The notes under the pieces: model-generated | What the model was told of the DNA's origin: nothing | Database searches by the model: none | What the model saw: only the letters and a program-made list of their open reading frames with translations | Program-made: the position numbers and the translations under genes | Part shown: one piece after another, positions 12,221-23,474 of the stretch | Numbering within the stretch: the first letter of the stretch is position 1 | How the letters are laid out: each line of letters opens with the position of its first letter | DNA from: Impatiens glandulifera | Lineage: Eukaryota > Streptophyta > Magnoliopsida > Ericales > Balsaminaceae | Assembly (NCBI RefSeq): GCF_907164915.1 | Contig: NC_061862.1 | Coordinates: 144,282,972 to 144,346,971, forward strand | DNA: 64,000 nucleotides | Reading direction: 5' to 3'

Positions 12221-12689
12221 GATATTTTGCGACCCATGGTGGTTTGCTGTTCAAGATCTTCTCTTAGGAATAGGGATTGCTGGATTGGGAAGTTATTGCA
12301 GAAACAATATATATCTTCTAAAAGTTACGTTTTAAGTTTTCTTAGATTTATCTTCTCTTCTAACATAGCGGTAAAAAGAGGTGAATAACCCTAACTTAAC
12401 TTGTGTCTTATCTTTATGTAATATTTGATTGGAGTCAGCTATGTAAAACCGAATCATAATCACTCCTGAAGTTGATGATATGATTATTTGACTCAAATTT
12501 TGCTACAAGTACGATGGGATTGGCAACTTTTAATTAATAATGTTCTATATTTTCAGCATTTGTTAATATATTCTTCAGTATTATTTTTTTTTCCAATTTA
12601 AATTATTTATTATGCAAATATATTGATTTTCAAAGAAAAAACAGAGGTCATTTACATCAACTTTGAGGTGTTATTAAAAATTATTTGTT
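12221..12689. other. Spacer before the LINE
   Basis: No gene recognised. Bases 12676-12689 form the left target site duplication of the LINE in slightly decayed form. Confidence 0.5.
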
Positions 12690-14717
12690 GGCTTTCAAAA
12701 TAGATATCAAGAAAGTTTTCAACTCTTTTTAGATGGGAAACCATTAGAGACTTTCTGGTTGTTTCTGCTTTTTCTATGATTTTTATTGATTGGATTATGT
12801 AGCTCGTTTCATCGTCCTACTTTGTTGTTAGTGTCAATGGAGTCCACAGAGGCTATTTCAATGGTGAAAACGGGGTAAGGCAAGAGGACCCCCCTCTTCT
12901 TACCTTTTTGTAGCTATCATGGAGATCTTTGAGAGCATCTTCGCGATGTTCCGAAAGAATCGTCCATACATCTTTCACCCATTTTGTGAGGTGGAGGAGG
13001 TAACCCATTTATGTTTTGCTGACAATTTGTTCATTCTAGCGCACGCAGACATTGATTCCATTAAAACTATTAGGGCTGCACTAACATTCTTTTTTGAGGT
13101 TACAGGTTTAACTATTAATGAAAGAAAAAGTGTGACATTTTATGGAGGCATAAATGACGAAACGAAGCAGGACATCTTCAACATCATGGGCATCAAGGAA
13201 GGAAATTTTCCCATAAGGTACTTAGGAATTCCGTTAACCGCGAAGTAGATCGAGATCTCACACTACAAGCCGCTGATTGAAAAGGTATAAAACACGATAT
13301 CTGGATGGGCAGCAAAAAACTTTCTTATGCAGGGAGGATCGAACTTATCAAAACAGTGGTCATGGGCATAGTTGGCTACTGGGCGCAGCAAATGGTCATT
13401 CCGAAGAAGGTAATGAAGGACCTCGATACACTAATGAAGAACTTTATCTGGGGCAGTAGCGGAAGAGGAGAAAAAAAGTCAAATGGACCGTTCTCTACAA
13501 ACCGAAGGACGAAGAAGGCATCGACTTGAAGAATTGTATCGAGTGGAACAGGTCTCTCACCTTCAAGCATCTGTGGGCTTTAGAGCGCAATCATGAGTCA
13601 TTATGGATCAAATGGGTGTATACGAGGTTTATGAAATACGAAACCAGCATCTGGACCTGCAAAATTCATGAAGGTATGAGCTGGTCTCTAAAAAGATTCT
13701 TAAACTAAGAAGCGATATTGCAGATCTTTATGACATCCGGTTAAGGGACGAGAAAAGCACTCTATTCTGGCATGACCCCTGGTTCGAAAACCAGCCTATC
13801 ATCCACAAGGAGGAGTTTCAAAATACCCGCATCAAAAGGGACTACACAGAAGCGAAAATCAGAGACATTAAAGACGAAAATTGGGACTCACTCCTGAGAA
13901 GAAATCCAGAAGGACAGAGAATACTTGATCATATAAGTAACATACAACTACACGACAGACCGGATATTCATGAATGGAAAGCTGAGGACAATGGGATGTT
14001 GGTATCGAAGAAAATATGGGAGGTAACCCGGGAAAAAACACAGAAAGTAGAATGGGCTCCTCTTGTATGGTCAACGAAGATTATCCCTAGACACCAGTTC
14101 ATCCTATGGCTCGCATTCTGAAAAGACTCAACACTCGTGATTGTATCAGCAAGTATATGAATATCCCAAACACGAAGATCACCTATACAGGAGCTGTTGT
14201 ATTGCTTCAGAGCTTTGGGACAGATTCTATAAAAGCCTGAAGCTGATCAGTTTCCCGAGCGAATAGAATCAAATCAAAGATGCAGCACTACTCAAAACCA
14301 AGGAAAATAGATTTGCAACAAGCGTGTTCAAGTGCGGCTTTGGAACAGTGGTGTATAATATTTGACAAGAGCGGAATGCAAGGGTATATGACAAAACCCG
14401 TAGGAGCGTTGAAGAGTTATGGAAAGATATTGTATCGGATTGCAGCGCCCTCGCGGGAACGTGGACAAGAATTCCAGGCACGGAGAAGAACTGGAATATC
14501 TGTAGCAACTGGATTTACCGTTTTTTAAACTCACTAGAATTGAAAGCATTGTAATCAGATAATTCATTTACGTTTTTAGCTTTTTAGCTTTTACTCAGAA
14601 TGTTACGACTTCAAAATCATTCTAGGCCTCTCTAGAATGATCTCTTAAACTTGTGGGTTTTTTTTCCCATTTTTGGGAATTTTTAATGAAATGACGCTAA
14701 GTCGTTTTTCCAAAAAA
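12690..14717 (+). mobile_element. 5'-truncated L1-type LINE (unit A)
   Basis: Non-LTR retrotransposon 3' portion of about 2.0 kb, ending in an A-rich tail. The flanking duplication is clearest in unit B (AAAAATTACTTTTGTT on both sides); here the left copy has lost bases. The element starts inside the reverse transcriptase domain and runs to a 3' untranslated region of about 165 bases. Present at the same place in both complete units, so the insertion predates the macro-duplication. Confidence 0.85.
12691..14550 (+). pseudogene. LINE ORF2 remnant: reverse transcriptase and zinc-binding tail (unit A)
   Basis: Decayed C-terminal part of LINE ORF2. The first reverse transcriptase motif reads FKIDIKKVFNS, then VNGVHRGYF; the catalytic box reads FADN instead of FADD, so one catalytic aspartate is lost. 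The thumb-side pattern IRYLGIPL follows and ends at a TAG (13246-13248). Frameshifts occur near 13310 and 13500, and a stop at about 14119 lies within the zinc-binding C-terminal part, where a stretch equivalent to the cysteine-containing segment of copy B is missing. Not functional. Confidence 0.8.
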
Positions 14718-14733
14718 AAAAATTACTTTTGTT

Positions 14734-15420
14734 AGTTTAGCTATTTTAGTGGGTGATAAATACAGAAGTAATAAAAGTCCTTAAATACTAAAATAAAAAA
14801 GCTCAAAACTTCTATCATTTGAAAGAGATTCCTTCTCTTAAATGTTCATGTGGATATGTAACACATAGGACCCAACCAACCATCCATGGACTAGGGCAGA
14901 CCCTTAGGCAAACCATTCAAAAAATAATTAGTAAATTTAATATGTTAAAGTCAACACAATAGGTCATATAACACATTAGTCTTTGTCCATTTCTTTTTAA
15001 TATAGGCAATAACCAATATGAAGAAGCACAATGTGTAATGAACAAAAGTTTAGAAATATAACCATAGAGTTCTATACCATCTTACAACTAACAGCAAAAT
15101 ATAATCGCAATATAATTGCTTCCATCTTACAACTAGCAGAAAAATATCATCACAAAATAATTGCTTCCATCTTACAACTAACAACAAAATATAACCCTAA
15201 TCGATAAAAGAAACAATTTCCAATCATAGCAAAATATAGTTTCTTCCATCTTACAGTTAACAACAAAATATAAGCCCAATATAATCACCTAATTGATACA
15301 AGCAATTTCCCAAAAAAAATATAGATATATGGGACTTACTTCTCCCTTGGCTTGTTTGTATCTTTGTGAATGTCATCATCTTGTTCAATATATTATTTTA
15401 AATTATTATTTTTATAAATT
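14734..15420. repeat. Spacer with 50-60 bp minisatellite (unit A)
   Basis: From about 15085 to 15290, imperfect tandem copies of a module starting CCATCTTACAACTAACAACA and continuing AAATATAA. The unit B counterpart is about 52915-53130. The rest is AT-rich with no gene. Confidence 0.6.
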
Positions 15421-15895
15421 TGTGTGAGACTCTCAATCATGTCGTGTATCTTATACATATCATATCGTGTCTTGACCCACTTAAAATATTATGATCCACT
15501 AACTCTTTCGTATTGTGTCGACCCAATCGTGTCGTATCAATGACCGTTTTCTTATAGTAATCCCTAATGTTATAAAAAAAGTTTAATTAGCTAGTAAGGT
15601 TACTAATTAAATAAAATTAGCAACTTCATTAACTAAAAAGAATGATTACCTACTTTGTTGGCATGAACTTACTATACACAATATTATGATGCATAATTTT
15701 GCAAAGAACAATTATGCCTCTTCCATTTCCTCTAAAATGTGAGAAAATACTTTAGGCATAACCTATTATGATATTCAACCTCGATAAGACAGATGAATGA
15801 CCCTAGCCAAACCCAAAAATTTATTCGATTGCTCAACATCCCTGAAATATTGGCCCATTGACTGAAGTGCTACACCTATTAAAACAAATTCAAAT

Positions 15896-17920
15896 TGTTG
15901 GGTCAAATTATTTTGACTAAGTGTTGAAATAATTTACCCACTAATATTTTGATGATGAAATAATTTATGAGTTATGATACAGGTGTATTGAGACAAAATA
16001 TTATTAGACTTTGATCTAATGATGGCCATTAGACCGATGTTGATTTTCATTTGCATAAAATTAGACGCACAGTCTAACTCATCGGAGTTAGATGTGCAAT
16101 CTAATAGACGTGTAAATTAGACGTGTAAGTCTAATAGATGTGTAAAGAATTAGACGGATAGTCTAATGAATACACGGAATTAGACGTACAGTCTAACTCA
16201 TCGGAGTTAGACGTGTAAGTCTAATAGATGTAAAGAATTAGACGGATAGTCTAATGAATACACGGAATTAGACGTAAGTCTAATGGAATTAGACGTACAG
16301 TCTAACTCATCGGAGTTAGACGTGTAAGTCTAATAGATGTAAAGAATTAGACGGATAGTCTAATGAATACACGGAATTAGACGTGAGTCTAATGGAATTA
16401 GACGTACAATCTAACTCATCGGAGTTAGACGTGTAAGTCTAATAGATGTAAAGAATTAGATGGATAGTCTAATGAATACGCGGAATCAGACGTCGGTCTA
16501 ATATATTTGGAATTAGACTGGTAGTCTAAGTAGTGAAAGTTAGACGTGCGTCTAACTCATTCAGACAAGTCTGAGGTAGAACCGGAATTAGACGCGTCAG
16601 TCTAACTCAGTGGAGTTAGACGTGCCGGTCTAATGGTTATTGAATAATTAGACGGATAGTCTAATTAGTGAAAGTTAGACGTGAGTCTAACTCCTTAGAT
16701 AAGTCTGAGGTAGAACCGGAATTAGACGCGTCAGTCTAACTTAGTGGAGTTAGACGTGCCGGTCTAATGGTTATTAAATAATTAGACGGATAGTCTAATT
16801 AGTAAAAGTTAGACGTGAGTCTAACTCCTTCAGATTAGTTTGAGGTAGAACCAGAATTAGACGTGGCAGTCTAACTCAGTGGAGTTAGACGTGCCAGTCT
16901 AATGGTTATTATAATTAGACGCGAGTCTAATTCTATTAGACTGGGCGGTCTAATAGACGTTTTTCATTAGAAGGAGTTGACTTATTTCATTAGATTGATT
17001 TTCACAAATCCGTCTAACTGAAATACGTCTAATGCTCTGTTTAAGCAGTACGCTTGAATCTAGCATTTCTCCTACCCACGTGCTATAGCTGTACCCTATT
17101 TCTGCTCCACTTTTCAGTGAAGATTAGTACAATAGCTATATGCATCCAATCATGGAATGCCACGTAAGAGAATTTCCCTCATATTACCCGTTTTGCAGGT
17201 ACATCCCTGATAGAATATTCGGCGCACTACCAGTTCGGTACGGCCATGATCCTTGTGCTCAGAACCTGCTGTGTACAATGGAGGCTTTCCAATGGAAGAG
17301 TGCCACGTATCATTCTTGAAGATTCGACCGTTAGCTCCTCTCAGTATTTAACAAATTCTAAGGACAACGGACAATCTGCCGAACAAACAAGCGAATACAA
17401 GCGAACAAGCAATCTGATTGTGAAGAGAGAGGAACTACTCAATCATCTTGCTTACTGAACTCATTCTGTGAAGCTTCTTTCTGATTGTATTGTGTGTGAA
17501 TAGAGAGAGAGAGAGAGAGCTAGAATCAAAACACCATTAGCTGAGTGATATTATTCATCTTGTAATTGAACAGAAAGTTTTCTGTTCAATAGTGAGCTAA
17601 GTGTGTGTAAACTGTATTTGATTCTTATCATCTTATAGTGAATCCTTCCGGTGGTTGGAAGAAGGGGTGACGTAGGAGAGTTTCTCCGAACATCCATAAA
17701 CAAACTGTTGTGTTCTTCATTTCTGTCATCTTTTCATATTTCATCTTGTGCTTCAAACCCAAGTAAACAATTCCGCCTTGAATCTGTTTCAAGTGTTTAC
17801 ACAAGTTTGCGTAGAATAGAAAGAGATATTAATCTCTAACAGAATTTCTATCAAACCGTTTTTCATAAACCTTCATTCCTAGCCAGACCCCCGTCTCTAT
17901 CGATAAAGCCGATCCTATCA
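15896..17920 (+). mobile_element. Solo LTR of the dyad-rich retrotransposon family
   Basis: Starts TGTTGGGTCAAATT and ends CCGATCCTATCA, flanked by the 5-bp direct repeat CAAAT (15891-15895 and 17921-17925). Unit B has the empty site with a single CAAAT (54109-54113). It is a lone LTR of the same family as the complete element at 18426-29068, left by recombination between two LTRs. It has the same parts: dyad-rich U3, a G-box at 17077-17082, a TATA-like element near 17345, a GA microsatellite and a conserved end. Confidence 0.93.
16063..16975. repeat. TTAGAC dyad array in solo LTR
   Basis: Dense series of short hyphenated palindromes of the form TTAGAC, 4-6 bases, GTCTAA, arranged in two kinds of higher-order repeat: about 90-110 bp in the first half and about 135 bp in the second half. 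Confidence 0.9.
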
Positions 17921-18425
17921 CAAATTAATAGATATTTCTTAGAGAGATATGTAACTAATACATTAAAAAATATTATACTATTCTTAATTCGGATAGAAAC
18001 TACCTAATGTTCTCTGATCAATTAATTATTACCCAAAAATAATGGAAGAGTATGCCAACGAAGACTGCAACATATCCGCTAAATAGTAGCTAGATGCATG
18101 ACTTTCGTCTACATATTTAAGCCATAGTCCACATGGATTACTACTATCAGTACATCAACTAAAATCTCTGCATTACTCATTCGAAGATGAAATCGTCATA
18201 ATTATTAATAATGATATCAATATTTATTTGTTTTTGTAATTTAAGTTTATTTATTTTGGACAAACATAATGTTGAAAGTCTCCTCAATACAGACATGGAA
18301 ATCGTGCATAAATGTTCCTAATCGACTACGACAAGTCGTGTTAGACTCTCAATCGTGTCGTGTTTTAATCTTTTGTGTGTCGTATTGTGTCTTGACCCAC
18401 TAAAAATATTATGATCCGTAGACTT

Positions 18426-20573
18426 TGTTGGGTCAAATTATTTTGACTAAGTGTTGAAATAAATTACCCACTGATATTTTGATGATGAAATAATTTATGA
18501 GTTTTGATACAGGTGTGTTAAGACTACATGTTATTAGACTTGGATATAATGAGGGTCATTAGACCGATTTTGATCTCCATTCACATAGAATTAGACGTGA
18601 GTCTAATGGAATTAGACGTGAGTCTAATAGAATTAGACGTACAGTCTAACTCATCGGAATTAGACGTGTAAGTCTAATAGATGTGTAAAGAATTAGACGG
18701 ATAGTCTAATAAATACACGGAATTAGACGTGAGTCTAATGGAATTAGACGTGAGTCTAATAGAATTAGACGTACAGTCTAACTCATCGGAGTTAGACTTG
18801 TAAGTCTAATAGATGTGTAAAGAATTAGACGGATAGTCTAATGAATACACGGAATTAGACGTAAGTCTAATGGAATTAGACGTACAGTCTAACTCATCGG
18901 AGTTAGACGTGTAAGTCTAATAGAGGTAAAGAATTAGACAGATAGTCTAATGAATACGCGGAATTAGACGCGTCAGTCTAACTCAGTAGAGTTAGACGTG
19001 TCGGTCTAATGGTTTTTGGATAATTAGACGGGTAGTCTAATTAGTGAAAGTTAGACATGAGTCTAACTCCTTCAGATTAGTCTGAGGTAGAACCGGAATT
19101 AGACGTGTCAGTCTAACTCAGTGAGAGTTAGACGTGACGGTCTAATGGTTATTTAACAATTAGACGGGTAGTCTAATTAGTGAAAGTTAGACGCGAGTCT
19201 AATTCCTTCAGATTAGTCTGAGGTAGAACCGGAATTAGACGCGTCAGTTTAACTTAGTGAGAGTTAGATGTGTCGGTCTAATGGTTATCTAACAATTAGA
19301 CGGGTAGTCTAATTAGTGAAAGTTAGACGTGAGTCTAACTCCTTCAGATTAGTCTGAGCTAGAACCGGAATTAGACGCGTCAGTCTAACTCAGTGAGAGT
19401 TAGACGTGCTGGTCTAATGGTTATTTAATAATTAGACGGGTAGTCTAATTAGTGAAAGTTAGACGTGAGTCTAACTCCTTCAGACAAGTCTGAGGTAGAA
19501 CCGGAATTAGACGTGTAGTCTAACTTAGTGGAGTTAGACGTACCCGTCTAATGGTTATTGTAATTAGACGCGAGTCTAATTCTATTAGACCAGGCGGTCT
19601 AATAGACGTTTTTATTAGAAGGAGTTGACTTATTTCATTAGACTGATTTCTTCAAATCTGTCTAACTGAAATACGTCTGATGCTCTGTTTAAGCAGTACA
19701 CTTGAATCTATCATTTTTCCTACCCACGTGCTATAGCTGTACCCTACTTCTGCTCCACTTTCTTGTGAAGATTAGTACAACAGCTATATGCATCCAATCA
19801 AGGAATGCCACGTAAAAGAATTTTCTTCACATTACCCGTTTTACAGGTACATCCCTTATGGAATATTCGGCGCACTACCAGTTCGGTACGGCCACGATCC
19901 TTGTGCTCAGAACCTGCTGTGTACATTGGAGGCTTTCCAATGGAAGAGTGTCATGTATCATTCTTGAATATTCGACTATTATCTCCTGCTCAGTATTTAA
20001 TCAATCCTAAGGACAACGGACGAAGTAGTGACTTTTGCCTTAAGAATTTTGAAAAACGAACAAGCATTCTGATTTTGTAGAGAGAGAGTCTACTCAAACC
20101 TCCTTCTTACTGAACTTATTCTGTAAAGCTTCTTTCTGATTGTACTGTCTGTGAATTGAGAGAGAGAGAGAGCTAGAATCAAAACACCATTAGCTGAGTG
20201 ATATTCTTCATCTTGTAATTGAACAGAAAGTGTTCTGTTCAATAGTGAGCTAAGTGTGTGTAAACTGTATTTGATTCTTACCATCTTATAGTGAATCCTT
20301 CCGATGGTTGGAAGAAGGGGTGACGTAGGAGAGTTTCTCCGAACATCCATAAACAAACTGTTGTGTTCTTCATTTCTGTCATCTTTTCATATTTCATCTT
20401 GTGTTTCAAACCTAAGTAAACAATTCCGCCTTGAATCTGTTTCAAGTTTTTACACAAGTTTGCGTAGAATAGAAAGAGATATTAATCCTTAATAGGATTT
20501 CTATCAAACCGTTTTTCATAAGCCTTCATCCTTAGCCAGACCCCCGTCTCTAACGATAAAGCCGATCCTATCA
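18426..20573 (+). repeat. 5' LTR (2148 bp)
   Basis: Begins TGTTGGG and ends CCTATCA. U3 holds the dyad array (18591-19616), then a G-box CACGTG (19725-19730) and a TATA-like TATTTAA (19994-20000). The R/U5 part has a GA microsatellite near 20158. More than twenty TTAGAC dyads were counted. Confidence 0.93.
18591..19616. repeat. TTAGAC dyad array in 5' LTR
   Basis: Same architecture as in the solo LTR: TTAGAC-N4-6-GTCTAA dyads, spaced a few tens of bases apart, grouped into about 100 bp and then about 137 bp higher-order units. Position upstream of the G-box and TATA-like site fits an enhancer-type function (inference). Confidence 0.9.
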
Positions 20574-20575
20574 AT

Positions 20576-20588
20576 TGGTATCAGAGCC
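20576..20588 (+). other. Primer binding site, tRNA-iMet
   Basis: TGGTATCAGAGCC, two bases after the 5' LTR end. This is the usual plant copia primer binding site, complementary to the 3' end of initiator methionine tRNA. Confidence 0.92.
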
Positions 20589-20618
20589 AGGTTTCTATTC
20601 TCAAGCCTTTCCTGAAAT

Positions 20619-22379
20619 ATGTCGAACATACCCAATGATGCCAGTGCTACATCCATTCCAACCTTCTCTCGTGAAAACTACATTGTTTGGAAGAAAAGTG
20701 TTTGTGCTCATCTCTCTTCTCTTCATGATGACATATGGAGTGTTGTCACAGAAGGTCCTATCAAGATTGATAAGAAGAAGGCCGACTAGACCGCTGATGA
20801 AAAGAGGCAGAACAATCTCAACAACATGTCTCTTGATGTTCTGTACAGATCTCTCGATGACAGTATGTTCAACTACATCATCGAATGTGACACTGCCAAA
20901 GAGGTCTGGGACAGACTCACTCAACTGTGTGAGGGCAACGAGCAAACCAAGGAAAACAAGATCATGGTTGCCACTCAACAGTTCGACAACTTCAAAATGC
21001 ATCCTGGTGAAACAATGAACGATTTCTACACCAGATTCAGCAAGATCGTCTCCTCTCTGCCCATCCTAGGCAAGACCTATAACAACCGGAGGCTTGCTAT
21101 CAAGGTCATGCGTGCTCTTCCAAGGGAATGGGACATAAAGACTATGGCGATGAGAGAATCCAAATATCTGAATAAGATCTCTCTCTTTGATCTCTTCGCT
21201 GACCTCAAGGCCTACGAGTTCGAGCTGAACTGTAGGATGGAAGAAGATCAACCCTCGTCCGTTATTATTACCAAGGCGTTGGTGACTGCTGAAGAGCCAC
21301 CAACCGCTCCGAACGTGAAGATGACAACTCAGCAGGTGAGCAGCGATGCCATGTCTCTCTTTGTGAAGAAGTTTGGCGACTTCATGAAGAAGAGCAACTC
21401 TAACTCAAACTCTTCAAATTCTAATGATAATAGAAAATCTAAAGCTAATATTACTTGTTTTAACTGTGGTATTAAAGGTCATTATGCATCAGAATGCCGG
21501 AAGCCAAAGCGTGAAGATGCCAAGAAATACGGAAAAGAGCTGAAGGCTCTTATGGCTGGTGACAGAAAGAACAGAGGAAGCAACCGTGGCTCGTACTTCT
21601 CATCCAGTGAAAGTGATGAAGAAGACGTGGCTTGCTTCATGGCCAGAGAAGATGAGGAAGGAACTCAGGAAACTAAGATATTTGATTTCTCTTCCGAAAG
21701 GTTTTCAAGGGAACAACTGGTAGCTGCACTAGATGACATGGTCATCGAGTACAGAAAGCTAGCAGAATCTCTAAATGAAACTAAATCTTCATCAGATTTA
21801 AATAAACCAAATCTGTCTAAAGAAGAAGAGTCACATGTTTTTGAAAAGAAGATTGAAGAGATCTCATCTGAAAATGAGATGCTCAAGGAACAGATTCAAA
21901 CTCTTTCATCTGAAAACAAAAGGCTTAACTATGTTGTTTGTGTATGGACAAGGTCTGGTGATGCTGTCAAATATCAGATCAGCATGTTGAAATCTGCTGG
22001 ATCTAGATCCGGATTGGGATTTGATAGCAATAACCCTAACCTGTCCTGCAAAAAGTCAAAGCCAAATGACAAACTTAAGCCAATAAGTTTTGTCAAAGGA
22101 AGTATGACTGACAATGAATCTGATCCTATTCATGAAGAAGTTGCTTTCAAAAATGAAATAGTTTATGTTCTACCAACCGTTAGCTGGCTTAAGAATAAGC
22201 TTGAAAAGGCTAATAAGTCTGGTAATTTAAAACCTGACTCAAAGTCAAGGAGTTTTAAAACAAAATCTTCTTCAAAAACTAAAGGATTAGTGGCTAGCAG
22301 GAAGTCATCTGCTAAGTCAAAAACTTATGCATTAATCACAACACAAAACGGGAAATCCATCAGAATAACTCAAATATAG
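20619..22379 (+). pseudogene. gag: copia-type gag with one nonsense codon
   Basis: Capsid-type Gag frame of about 586 codons from the ATG after the primer binding site. A UBN2-like capsid region covers roughly residues 15-210, a CCHC zinc knuckle (CFNCGIKGHYASEC) lies at about 21462-21503, then an acidic serine-rich stretch and a coiled-coil segment near 21830-21920, then a basic lysine/serine tail. TAG at 20787-20789 interrupts the frame near residue 57. A downstream in-frame ATG at 20826 could give an N-terminally short product. The frame closes at about the point where a protease would follow in an autonomous copia element; a faint vestige continues to about 22440. Gag would package the element's RNA into cytoplasmic particles. 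Confidence 0.88.
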
Positions 22380-23209
22380 ATTCCTAAGGGACTAATTGAT
22401 CGAGGACCCAATCGAGTGTGGGTACCAAGATTTGTAAATAGTTTATTTTGTAGGTGATGCAGGAGGATAGCAGGAAGGAAGCTAGAAGAGTACTCCTCTG
22501 AGTACACAGCTTGGAAGATCAACAATGGCTCTTGCCATTCTGGAAGAATAAATGCTTTTATTTGTTAAAAATGTTTTTGGTCTTTGAACCACAAAAATTG
22601 TTTATAAAACTCTAATGTCCATATTCATTGTGAGAAGAAAATTTTCTTTGGAATTAAAGATATTCTCTAGACGAATATCCTTAATCGGTCTAATTAGACA
22701 AGAGTGTCTAAAAGAAAAAGTATGTACTTAGACGTATTTTTGCTCACAATCCATACATTTAAGTCTATGTGTTGAGATTTTATATCCACGCAATTAGACG
22801 GACACGTCTAATAGACGTTAGACGTTTTTACGTCATGAGCAAGAGGATGCTCACGTCTAATAAACACACGTCTAACACGTGTTGTTTATGCGGAATTAGA
22901 CGTACACGTCTAATAAACATTAGACGGATTTGTTATAAACACGGAATTAGACGTATGCGTGTAATACACTCATCCGTCTAATAAACGCTGTGTTATTTGT
23001 GAAGTAAGAAAAACGTCTAACTACGTGTCGATTAGACTGATCAGGGACAGCTGTCACACGCTGAGAGCTATCTACTTTTCCCGCTCAAAATATCGAACAG
23101 TCATCTCTTAATAACATGAAGACATGTGTCTATCAAGTTTAGAGAAAATGACTGATATATCCTCATTTTTAATGATTACTTCTTGAAAAAGGACGTCTAA
23201 CATTTATTA
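22380..23209 (+). promoter_or_regulatory. Inter-ORF region carrying TTAGAC dyads
   Basis: No coding frame. From about 22690 to 23055 and again near 23225 the region holds TTAGAC and GTCTAA words, some as full dyads (22794-22811 and 22896-22913). These are the same words as in U3. They sit upstream of a TATA box at 23261, which suggests a second promoter inside the element (inference). Confidence 0.6.
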
Positions 23210-23260
23210 ATGGGCCATACCCCTAGATTAGACGGTTATTATGTATTTCCATATCTCTTC

Positions 23261-23268
23261 TATATAAG
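23261..23268 (+). promoter_or_regulatory. TATA box of an internal promoter
   Basis: TATATAAG in the context CTTCTATATAAGGACATT. About 206 bases downstream is the ATG at 23475 that opens the second ORF. The intervening leader is rich in CTCT words, like a plant 5' untranslated region. Confidence 0.55.
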
Positions 23269-23474
23269 GACATTACTGCATGATTTTGAAAACTTTCAAT
23301 CTCTCGAAATCTCTAAGAACCCTAGATTTCTTGCATTTCTCTCACTAAATCTCTCTAAAATATCGTGTCGATTCACACTCTTTCAAAATGGTGATGAAGA
23401 TCACTCTCGGTCACTGTACTTTGTAGGTGGACTTTCCATCGGTATACTCTTTTGATTAACCGGAGGTGGTAAAA

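Larger units (their letters stand above)
15640..18200 (-). pseudogene. Aspartic protease fragment, monomer 1 (split by solo LTR)
   Basis: Two exon-like parts on the minus strand, 18195-18020 and about 15885-15650, now separated by the 2.0 kb solo LTR. The first part holds the degenerate flap region (YVDGS-like) and the second an IFGFG and VFSHCL-like region in degraded form. See the monomer at 32060-32575 for the best-kept reading. Confidence 0.6.

Noticed and set aside
18591..19616. CRISPR-like array
   Set aside because: Regularly repeated words with spacers could look like CRISPR, but repeats are short dyads of unequal spacing inside LTRs of a plant retrotransposon, with no cas genes.
17651..20492. 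62-codon frame in R/U5 of all three LTRs (17651, 20304, 28799)
   Set aside because: Only one copy starts with ATG, the frame lies in leader sequence, and LTR identity alone explains its retention.
22769..22981. 70-codon open frame with RRTR repeats
   Set aside because: It is a translation of the dyad-rich regulatory region; the repeat pattern comes from the TTAGACG words, not from a protein.
23210..23455. 81-codon frame before the second ORF
   Set aside because: It overlaps the TATA box and leader of the inferred internal promoter and has no recognisable similarity.
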